In this document: in pieces, positions 21,381 through 29,003 of the stretch
Position numbering within the stretch: the first letter of the stretch is position 1
How the letters are laid out: every line of letters begins with the position of its first letter
Origin: Hymenochaete sp. R1
Lineage: Eukaryota > Basidiomycota > Agaricomycetes > Hymenochaetales > Hymenochaetaceae
Length of the DNA stretch: 29,003 nucleotides
Direction of reading: 5' to 3'
Assembly (NCBI GenBank): GCA_019400425.1
Contig: JAFREE010000232.1
Coordinates: 1 to 29,003, forward strand
Made by a program: the position numbers and the translations under genes
The notes under the pieces: generated by a model
What the model was told of the DNA's origin: nothing
The model's input: the letters and a program-made list of their open reading frames with translations, nothing else
Databases searched by the model: none

Positions 21381-21841
21381 AGCGTGATCGAGCGGTGTTG
21401 GAAGTTGAATGTACTCTATGGACCGTGCTTTTTGTTGTATCAGCTTCATGTCGTACTTTGAGGCGTTCGAATGTGGAGGCGTTCGATTTCCTGGTAAGCC
21501 CAAGAGAGCAGTCTCGTAACCCGAAGGTGTCCCTTCCTGCAGCTTAAGAAAAGCTGTTTTGGTTGGCGAGGGACCTAAACGCGCTAAAGAAAGGAAGTTG
21601 GAAATAAAGAATACAATGGAGGGTAGAGGCGGTGAAGGTAGAGTAATAAAGACGAGGGAAATGGATATGTAGATTTCGTGTATATTAAGTCTGATTACAA
21701 TATAATATGATTTAAATAAGTAGCATTACGGTTCAAAAAAAGTGAAAGATATGGCGAAAGAAACGATAGGTTTTGAGGCATGCTTGGAGATCGGCATGGC
21801 GTTGAGTAGCCCTGAACGTCGTCGGCAACGTTCAGCTCATC
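21381..21841. other. AT-rich spacer, no gene seen
   Basis: No supportable reading frame between the ubiquitin 3' end and the TOR remnant. Confidence 0.4.
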
Positions 21842-23184
21842 TTGTCTTCCTACCATTACAATCGAACCCAAACGCGTGCGTTTGAAAATGCAACCAATTG
21901 CCTCTCGCGTTCAGATCTAGAGGTCTACAAGAGACCATCAACATACCCTCCCACCGCGTCAACCTCAACCGCAGCGGGAAAGCAATGGGAAGAATTAACG
22001 AAAAAGTATCTTGGACATTTGGCTCATGGCTCAACTCCTGTTGAGAAATTAGGCGCAGTTCTTGCTATCAGTACGTATCTCATGAATGCAACATGATGGA
22101 ATGAAGTTGACAACACGCTCAGATCGTCTGTTGGAGGTAGAGACGCCAGAAATCAGGCGCAATTGCTTCGACCATGTCAAGACTGGACTTCCATTCCCGG
22201 ACCTCGCCGTCATGCAAGTCTCTGGAGCATCACTCAGCAAGATCGTGGAGGCTAATGTCGTCAATGTCTGTGACGATAGCTTCATCCTCTCCGAAGACAA
22301 CGCAATTCAACAAGTTTTGACGGAGCGCAAGGATGGCCGCTACGCAGCAGCCTTACTCGTTCTCAAGGTGCTCGCCCATCACGGTCCGACTGTTTTCTAT
22401 CCGCTCGTTTCGCATGCGTTCGATAAAATCATCATCCCATGAAGAGATCCAAAATCTTTTGTCCGGGAGTTGGTTGGGGAGCTATTGGCGGCGTGCCTTG
22501 ATATGGTGACGCAACGCGAACGTCAATAGAAGACATCGTTCTCGTTCTTATCCAAGATTTTGCAAGATGTGCAGTTGGATTTGCGTGGAGCATTGTAGAG
22601 ACATTGCGTGGGTCTCTGCTGACATTGTGGGAACTTTTCCGTGCGTAGTAATGTTTATGAAAGAAGCATATTCGGAAACGGCTGATAACATCTTGAAGTT
22701 ACATCGGGATCCCTCGACCCGAAAGACCATCATAATCCTCATACCGGCGTTTGCGCTCTATGACACGCAGACCTTCTCAGGATACTATCGGCGCAAGTCT
22801 ACGAGCTATTTATTGGAGCAGTTATCAAGGCCAGCAGAACGCTCAGCCGCGCATGTTGCTATTGGACATGTCGTGACATCCGCCGGGGGCGACATGAAGC
22901 AATCCCTGGAAACTAACGTGGGTCGCATCAAGCAGGGCTTGCCGATGCGCGGGTGAGCTACGGTCAGCTCTTCTCCTTACAAGCGGTGCTGAAAACAGTC
23001 ATAGGAAGAAGTGCATGCCTTCCGAAGAGCCTATGTTTCAAAAACCTTGGCATGCTCGCCAGCGCCATCGGTCCTAATCTGATCAAGCTCCTTCACGATC
23101 AACTGAAGCCAACGTTCACCTGCGGCTTAAGCGAGCCTCTAGGAGAGGCATTGATAGTGATCGCCCGTCATATTCCTCTGCTCG
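21842..23184 (+). pseudogene. TOR kinase pseudogene, N-terminal HEAT-repeat region (left part)
   Basis: Reads as the N-terminal HEAT region of the target-of-rapamycin kinase. KQWEELTKKYLGHLAHGSTP and KLGAVLAI are joined across an intron (GTACGT..GCTCAG, 22072-22121) to RLLEVETPEIRRNCFDHVKT. Further on come DGRYAAALLVLKVLAHHGPT, FMKEAYSETADNIL, IPAFALYDTQTFSGYY, AIGHVVTSAGGDMKQSL, GMLASAIGPNLIKLLHDQL and CGLSEPLGEALIVIARHIPL. Lesions: TGA 22440-22442 and TAG 22527-22529 in the TOR frame, a frame change near 22600, and another near 23045 at a run of A. Introns are retained, so this is a DNA-level copy, not a retrocopy. The kinase domain is absent. Homology stops abruptly at about 23184, where protease sequence begins. 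Confidence 0.8.
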
Positions 23185-25208
23185 AATGTCCTTGTCAAAG
23201 TGGATGGCACAGAACCTGAGTGCGACGTGGTCTTATTCTCGGTGCACTTTGACTCGGTGTCGACGGCGCCGGGGGCGACATATGATGGGATGGGCGTGGC
23301 AACGCTCTTTACGCTCGTTGAGTACTTCTCGAAGAGGCAGCCACAGAGGACGGTTGTATTCAATATTAACAACGGGGAGGAGGACGAGCTGTATGGGGCA
23401 CATGCGTGAGCATCCAGCGCTTTTTTCATATTTGCATGACAAATACTGAAATGAAAATCACCAGTTTTATCGAACACCCATGGTTCAACCAGACGTCTGA
23501 TTTTATCAATCCCGAAGGTGCTGGCGCTGGAGAGTAAGTTTTTTGTTTTCTAACCTTACGTGTAACACTCATCTCTTACATCTTTCGCAGACGACCCCTC
23601 CTTCTTCAATCCACCTTCATTCATGTTACGCAAGCCTGGTCTAAAGTACCACATCCTCACACCCTCGTTGTCAGTGCAGATGCCTTCACCCACGGTTTAG
23701 TCAAGAGCGACACCGATTATACCGTCTACACTGCAGCAGGCCGCGATGGTTTGGCTTTCGCGTTCTACCGGCAGAGGAGCAAGTACCATACCAAAGAGGA
23801 TGCAATCGCTTCGTAAGGTGGGAAGGCAGCATTATGGAGTATGATGGAGAGCTCGTTGAAAGAGGGTCTGGATCTCGTAAATAGTGATGGCTCCGGTTCG
23901 GGAAGCACACCGGTTTACTTCGACTGTGAGTACTAGAGAAAAGATCAACGCATAAATGCTTAAGTTTCATGTAGTGTTTGGAGAGGCTCTCGCGGTGGCA
24001 CCTTTGAAGACATTATATATTATCAATATCCTTTTGCTAGTGCTCGGTCCCTTCGTAGTAGCACCCCTTCTTTTCTTTGCATCATTGCACAACAAGCTGT
24101 ACTGGGCGCCGCGGGGGTAGGGTCTCGTTCCAGCTGCAATTATAGTCGGAGGAGGGCAGACCATAGGCCTCGGAATGATTTATGCGAGAGTCAATCCTTT
24201 CGTAAGTATATTCTCGCCGTATCTCTTATGTAAAAACTGTCCATTAATTTTCAATGCTTCTCGACAAATAGATCGTGTATTCCTCACCAGCAGCGGTGTT
24301 TGTTTCGACGCTCGCAGTGAACTTGCTTGCCATCATCACCGCCTTCGAGTTATTTACATACTTCTTACCCATTCCTCAGTCGCGTTCTGTGGCCCTCCTC
24401 GAGAACTACATCTTCTGGTGGTTGACACGGCAGTTATCGGAAAGAGCGATCTCGCCGGGCTGTATTTCTTGACATTCTGCCATTCAGGAGCGCTCGTCGC
24501 GCTTCTCCTTGACCTGGTCGGACACTTTACACTACCGAGTGCGAGAGGGAAGGGTAACAGGAATGCAACAAACGTTGTAGATGACGGAGAGGATGACGAT
24601 AGGCCCGAACTCGAAGAATCCAACGAACGGGCGCCTTTGCTCGCCAACGATGCACACGCTATCCGCAAGAGTGAAATCAGCGAGGACTACGGTCTCGGGC
24701 TTTGGATTTTTGAATTTCTGTTTTCTGTCCCTATTCCCATCATTCTGCTTACGCAGATGACCGTCATGCTCCTCAACGCTCTCAGCCAGACGGTTGCAGA
24801 TGGAAGCCCAGCATCCACCGTGTACCTCTCGGTTTCGATCCTTTCGACCTTGATCTTTGTCCCTTTTCTTCCGTTCGTCCACAAGCTCCATCGCGCAGTA
24901 CTATACATCGCCGTCGTCGTCGCTATCATCACCATCCTCTACAATGCCCTTGCATTCCCTTTCTCCGTCAACTCTCCCCTCAAAGTCTTCTTCCAACAAA
25001 CAATGGACTTGGACGCAGGTAATAACTCCATACAACTCACCGGTGTCGACCCATGGCTATCGAACCGCATCGTCCCTGAAACTCCCTCGTCTTGGGGAAC
25101 AGACCACAGATGCTTCCACCGTGACTCCCTCCGAGCCGGTCTTCCATCGTGCCTCTGGTTCGGTTCACTCCACACATCACAGCAGGCGACCCCTCGACCT
25201 GCCACGAT
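23185..25208 (+). pseudogene. Pff1-like vacuolar membrane M28 protease fragment inserted in the TOR pseudogene
   Basis: Starts at NVLVKVDGTEPECDVVLFS and contains the metallopeptidase block HFDSVSTAPGATYDGMGVAT, then TVVFNINNGEEDELYGAHA. Introns at 23408-23463, 23534-23590 and 23925-23974 are recognisable. After EHPWFNQTSDFINPEGAGAG and VVSADAFTHGLVKSDTDYTV come hydrophobic membrane segments (LYIINILLLVLGPFVVAPLL and several at 24290-24980). The last recognisable family segment is QLTGVDPWLSNRIVPETPSS. The family is a multi-pass vacuolar Zn protease. Lesions: TAA 23814-23816, TAG 24118-24120, a frame change near 24425, and Tyr replacing the first Asp of the usual GATDDG zinc-site motif. Both gene ends are missing. 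Introns are retained. Confidence 0.8.
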
Positions 25209-25735
25209 TCAATATCAATTACTGGACCTCATTTCGTTGACACTTAGCGGTCCAGACTTTAGGCCTCCGGGTTTTCTCCTGAAGTACCAACGCTCTGATA
25301 TATCCGGAATTAAGGACTTCGCTGCGCAACAGACCGGTGTCAGTAGCTCGCCAGAGCAGATACGCCTAGCATTGGACGCACTTGGTTCATTCGACTTTAG
25401 TGGACACATTCTCAGTGAGTTTGTTCGGAAATGCGCTCTACCGTCCCTCAGAGATGAATATCCTGAGATCCGAAAAGCTGCAGCTCTAACCCGCTGTCGA
25501 ATTCTCAGCAGAGGTCCAATTCGTCACCAGGTCAGCAACCATTCTACCGAGATGATCAACGATGTGTTGGACAAGTTACTGATTGTCGGCATCGCTGATT
25601 CGGACTCGAACATTCGCCATACCGTGCTGTCGTCACTCGGTGAGTGCTTTGAGATATCTTCACGTATTATAGGTTTGAGAAAAACGTTCAGCAGCGGTTG
25701 ACAAAAATCGGACCAATGTGAGGAATGAGCAAAGA
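25209..25735 (+). pseudogene. TOR kinase pseudogene, HEAT-repeat region (right part)
   Basis: TOR homology resumes at LLDLISLTLSGPDFRPPGF, the segment that in intact TOR follows the HIPPLL region within about half a dozen residues, so left and right parts are almost continuous. It proceeds through QIRLALDALGSFDFSGHILS, FVRKCALPSLRDEYPEIRKA and MINDVLDKLLIVGIADSDSN. After RHTVLSSLGE an intron (GTGAGT..TTCAGCAG) leads to a degraded version of the next exon, which fades near 25735. This half is better preserved than the left and is open for over 450 bp. The remaining three quarters of TOR are absent. Confidence 0.8.
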
Positions 25736-26294
25736 CGTAAAATGACGAGCTGGTGTGCCTCTGCTACCTGGACGTTGCGTAGCTGAGGCTTCATGGATGA
25801 TTTCATCACATTTATGAATATCAAGTCGTTTGATTGTCTCTTTTATAGGGCCATTCTGATGATACAGGATCAAATTTCGAAAGCCCTCAGCAACACCATC
25901 AACCCCAAGGCTCACGATTGTCTGGAACTGGAACAGTCGGGAATGGAACAGCCGGGAAAGGCGCAGTGAGATTTTTATGTGTGTATTGCTTGTAACCTCT
26001 ATGTGAACAGCAATCGATCCTCTTCCTAGCGCTATGTTTATACATGTCACTAGGATATTGCGGAATACTGATACTTTGCCTTCATTGGCTATGTAGCGTA
26101 TTCAATATAAAGCCTTGATGTTAATCTTTTCATTTTTGCTTTTTGTCCCATTTAGCAGGTATGGGATCTATCAAATTGGGCAACCCGTTGTTGGGAGTTG
26201 AAGCATTGCCAATGGAAGCAAAAGGGAATTATAAGTGGATCGCCTTTTTGAGTATCGCTTGTGCCCATCTTGCCAACGCACAAGTTTCGCTTAG
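25736..26294. other. No clear gene; one open minus-strand frame
   Basis: A minus-strand frame 26050-25688 overlaps the end of the TOR remnant and gives a protein-like stretch (KETIKRLDIHKCDEIIHEAS), but no family is recognised and it may be chance. Confidence 0.25.
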
Positions 26295-26534
26295 CTCTGC
26301 CTTTTTTCAACCTCACCCCATCTCCATGGCACGAAAAAAACTGCTCCTGCTCTCTCCTCTCCTGCTCCTGATTCTCCTGCTCCCAATGAATCATTGACCC
26401 CTCCAAGGAATGATTCCCCAGAAGCCACGCGAATAGAACGGCTTCGAACCTGTACCCGCAAACTGGAAGAAACGCGGCGTCAAAAGGAACAGGCAAAAGA
26501 GGCAAAGAATGCTCAGCTGCAGAGTAGACCTTAA
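26295..26534 (+). pseudogene. C-terminal coiled-coil remnant, unidentified
   Basis: Open from just after TAG 26292-26294 to TAA 26532-26534, without an ATG. The peptide has a Pro/Ser/Ala-rich part (ALSSPAPDSPAPNESLTPPR) followed by a charged helical end with heptad-like spacing (RIERLRTCTRKLEETRRQKE). It looks like the last exon of a larger, lost gene. Confidence 0.3.
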
Positions 26535-26652
26535 GCTGTTCTGTAAAAAATGTGCTAACGGATTTGCTCTTTCATAGTGAAACTCAAAATAATAATGAAG
26601 TACGAGACATTGGGTGAACTTTTAACCACTCTGCTATAGTTGTCTTTGACTG

Positions 26653-27187
26653 ATGATAAGCGCACGTAACAGCCAGTCTCGGCACTCTTTACCTTCCAAA
26701 TCACGTAACCTCATTTCACCGTCGTTTTTGTATCTGGAACTCGACACAAAGTACCACGAAAACCTGTTCCTACACCCAGTCATTTCCAGCATTTGTCATC
26801 TCCTATTCTTTGCTAAACTCGACCACGGCGAAACTGTGTTTAATACGCATTACAAACTCTTTCACCCCGAAGATAAGACACTTCGTTGTGAAGGTGAAAT
26901 ACCTTTTCATGGACTTTCTTATGCCCTACTTCTGGTACGCATTGCATTCTTACGTGTCTAATTCTGAAGCTAATACAAAGAAGATTCACTGTCATCTAAG
27001 GTCATACCCAACATATAGTTCTAAGGAGACACACAAGGCACATCTATATAACAGAGAAGCAAATAAATCTCACGTCTTCATGCTTAATCTCAAAGCTTTA
27101 CCAATTCATCATGCCATTGCTCATCATCATTTCAAGGCAGCCGCAGGTCCTGAATTTGCACACGCTCAAAAATTTACTTTTGGCTAA
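26653..27187 (+). pseudogene. Possible DUF6532-like remnant
   Basis: ATG 26653 opens a frame with SFLYLELDTKYHENLFLHP followed by VISSICHLLFFAKLDHGETVF. This resembles, from memory, the core of DUF6532, a domain expanded in Agaricomycetes. A second frame (to 27187) continues with MPYFWYALHSYVSNSEANT and AIAHHHFKAAAG, where that family has a helix and a C-terminal His/Ala region. The frame change near 26930 and AT-rich surroundings suggest decay. The assignment is tentative. Confidence 0.3.
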
Positions 27188-28025
27188 GCGCAAAAAGCCC
27201 AAGGACTTAGAGATTAGGACAAACCGTTTAGCATGGATGCTAGAAGGTCGTTGATGAACATTAATACCACATCTTCATTCTCTCTTTGCCATTGAAATCT
27301 TATGCATTCTTCCTTTTCTTTCTTTTTTCATAAATGCTCTCGCTTCTTTCCATACTCTTATTAACTTCCTTCAATAAGTTCTTTTCTTTCCGCACTCCTT
27401 ATACTCTTAATTTCTACCTGTGACAGCCTTCCACTCCAGTTATATAGAACGGTCATTTGCTCTATCTATATTTGTTCCTGTTACAATATTGTTATAATTC
27501 ATTAATGCGAGCTATTTCTTATCTGATGATTATTGAGCCATTAAGATGTCTAACATTTGTAAGAATACCGTTACCCCACTAAGCAAGCTTTATTTGATAC
27601 CGCTCGCCACGTCTTCTCCGGATGACATTCGACGGCAGCTTCGACTGGGTGTGGCTGATGGTGGGTGGTTCATAGAGCACTAGTGTTGATGATACATGAC
27701 CGGGGTCCACCTCGTGATCCGCCTTTCGTCCTTCTAAAAGGAGTGAGGTTAGCAAAGAGTTGTGACAGCACAGAATCAGATGAGTCTCAGGCTAGTCAGA
27801 GGGCGAGCTTACATATCTCAATCGAGGGAAGGTGTGGTCTGATGGTCCGCAGCAGATGGGAGTGCCAGTGGGGACTTCTGCAATGTCGTAATCATATCTA
27901 AGTATAATCTTACAGCTTCGAAGCCTTTGATGCGGGCGTCTTCCAGGGTGTTTGCCGGCGAGCATAACGTCAGAGTTCTGTACATGTGGTCTCTCATGCG
28001 GAGAGGCCTCTTAGGACGTCGAGGC
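27188..28025. other. AT-rich gene-free stretch
   Basis: A very pyrimidine- and AT-rich region. One short open peptide (SSPDDIRRQLRLGVADGGWF, about 27613-27672) is protein-like but isolated. No RNA gene seen. Confidence 0.4.
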
Positions 28026-28308
28026 TGTAGATAAAGTGTGCTCAGCTAACCGTTAAATGTGATGGTAATAGCTGATATATATATGTACCTGTAGATAAAG
28101 TGTGCTAATACAAAACATGTAAATAATAGAAATAGGAATGTATGAAAAATAGCAAACTCACCTCAGCTAACCGTTAAATGTGATGGTAATAGCTGAGGTG
28201 CGAACAATGTGGAAGTGCAGACTGAAATAGACACGAATGCGGCTGACAACGTATAAAAAAGGAAACTGATCGGCTCGAACTCTCGTCGATACCTCAACAT
28301 ACTCAACA
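28026..28308 (-). repeat. 3' LTR of a copia-type retrotransposon, with internal duplications
   Basis: On the minus strand a purine tract (CGAGGGGGGAG) directly precedes TGTTGAGTATG at 28308, the expected LTR start. The LTR end is either ...TTTATCTACA at 28090 (219 bp) or the second copy of that sequence at 28026 (283 bp). A 34-bp block is duplicated (28042-28075 and 28163-28196), as is TGTAGATAAAGTGTGCT (28026 and 28090). The inner block carries an 11-bp inverted repeat CACCTCAGCTA (28159-28169) and TAGCTGAGGTG (28190-28200). The partner LTR lies outside the window, so target duplications cannot be checked. Confidence 0.65.
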
Positions 28309-29003
28309 CTCCCCCCTCGACCGAGAGTTACTCCAACCCTAACAGCTTAACGCAACGTACATGTGCAGGTCTAGGCAGCGGTTTCGTAAGAATGTCGGCT
28401 GGGTTATCTTCGGAGTTTACACGTTTAAGGACTACATTTCCCAGTTTGACGTGATCCTTGATATGGTGCATAGGTAATGCAATGCTCCTAGTACGTGACA
28501 AGTGTACATCCTTCTCGGTCATCTGGATGGCTGCGTTGTTATCGACTCCAATGACGGTAGCGCTTCCGTGTAGAGTGCGTCCAATTTCATGATACAGATT
28601 ACGAAACCAGAGTACGTCGGATACCGCAGTGGATGCTGCTAAATATTCAGCTTCTGCGGTGGATTTAGTAACTACCGTTTGCTTCTTTGACTTCCATGCA
28701 ACCGCAGCTCCGTTGACCAAAATGACGTATCCGGTAGTGGATTTGCCGTCGCGTAAAGAACCACCCCAATCTGAGTCTGAGTATGCAATAGGAATTGCGT
28801 CTTCGTTGTGTCGTTATGTGATACCGAGATCCTTTGTACCAAGAAGATAGCGAACGACACGTTTCGCGGCACATACCTGTGTGCCTCGAGGTGCTGCTAA
28901 GTATCGTGAAAGAGCACCAACTGCAAACGAAATGTCGGGTCTGCACGCATTCGCGATCCAAAGCAAACTTCCTACTGTCTTGGGATACGGCCAATTGGTG
29001 TCG
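28309..29003 (-). mobile_element. Ty1/copia pol 3' end: reverse transcriptase C-terminus and RNase H (partial)
   Basis: The minus strand is open from the window edge through the copia C-terminal reverse transcriptase region (PKTVGSLLWIANACRPDISF, then AVGALSRYLAAPRGTQVCAA and VVRYLLGTKDLGIT). RNase H follows (IAYSDSDWGGSLRDGKSTTG, KKQTVVTKSTAEAEYLAAST, VIGVDNNAAIQ, HIKDHVKLGNVVLK, EDNPADILTKPL), ending at TAA 28330-28328, next to the LTR. A single in-frame TAA at 28816-28814 interrupts the frame just before RNase H. Copia pol encodes protease, integrase, reverse transcriptase and RNase H for retrotransposition; only the last part is in view. Apart from the one stop, it is well preserved, suggesting a fairly recent insertion. 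Confidence 0.9.

Noticed and set aside
24354..24935. Long open frames on the minus strand across the protease fragment
   Set aside because: They mirror the plus-strand frames that carry clear protease membrane segments; composition is Ser/Arg-rich as expected for a shadow frame.
23160..25230. Target-site duplication around the protease insert in the TOR pseudogene
   Set aside because: The sequences next to the two junctions (ctgctcga and caattactgga) do not form a direct repeat long enough to claim.
26302..26397. Leu-rich peptide after ATG 26326 resembling a signal or membrane segment
   Set aside because: It comes from a CTCCTG repeat read in one frame; the adjacent frame continues into a charged coiled coil and is more protein-like.

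Overview
The window looks like a repeat-rich, gene-poor stretch of a mushroom-forming basidiomycete (Agaricomycete) genome. Introns are short (about 40-75 nt) with GT..AG ends and CTNAC-like branch sites. It contains a Plavaka-type DNA transposase and a Ty1/copia retrotransposon end. Two genes have the look of lineage-expanded Agaricomycete families, and many conserved single-copy genes appear only as broken fragments. Nothing is bacterial: there are no operons, ribosome binding sites or CRISPR. All identifications come from reading motifs by eye.

Layout. 1-3.4 kb: broken fragments, including a sucrase/ferredoxin-like (Aim32-type) pseudogene with a 10-bp frameshifting insertion, and a Ser/Ala-rich ORF. 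3.7-7 kb: the best intact protein-coding region, a head-to-head pair. Gene A (minus, about 282 aa) and gene B (plus, about 537 aa after splicing seven exons) share a roughly 130-bp gap with a central TATATATA. 7.2-8.4 kb: unassigned ORF pieces on both strands. 9.0-11.9 kb: broken low-complexity (Ser/Thr/Pro, His/Gln) reading frames resembling a decayed regulatory protein. 12.4-14.65 kb: Plavaka-type transposase on the minus strand. 15.1-18.5 kb: a long unrecognised gene pointing away from the transposase, readable only with several frame changes. 18.5-20.8 kb: no gene.

20.9-21.4 kb: a compact variant ubiquitin gene. It has one complete but strongly diverged ubiquitin unit (Lys48 is Met, Lys63 is Glu), a collapsed second unit and a short tail. 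A 15-bp-arm hairpin lies over the donor site of its presumed 5' UTR intron. 21.84-25.73 kb: a pseudogene of the N-terminal HEAT-repeat part of TOR kinase, interrupted almost in place by about 2 kb of a Pff1-like vacuolar membrane M28 protease, which is itself broken. 26.3-27.2 kb: a coiled-coil C-terminus and a possible DUF6532-like remnant. 28.0-29.0 kb: 3' LTR and the 3' end of the pol gene (reverse transcriptase C-terminus and RNase H) of a copia element on the minus strand, running off the window.

Two themes stand out. One is divergent pairing, seen as gene A/gene B and as transposase/accessory gene. The other is a graveyard of captured or duplicated conserved genes (Suc/Fer, TOR, Pff1, ubiquitin) lying between transposable elements.
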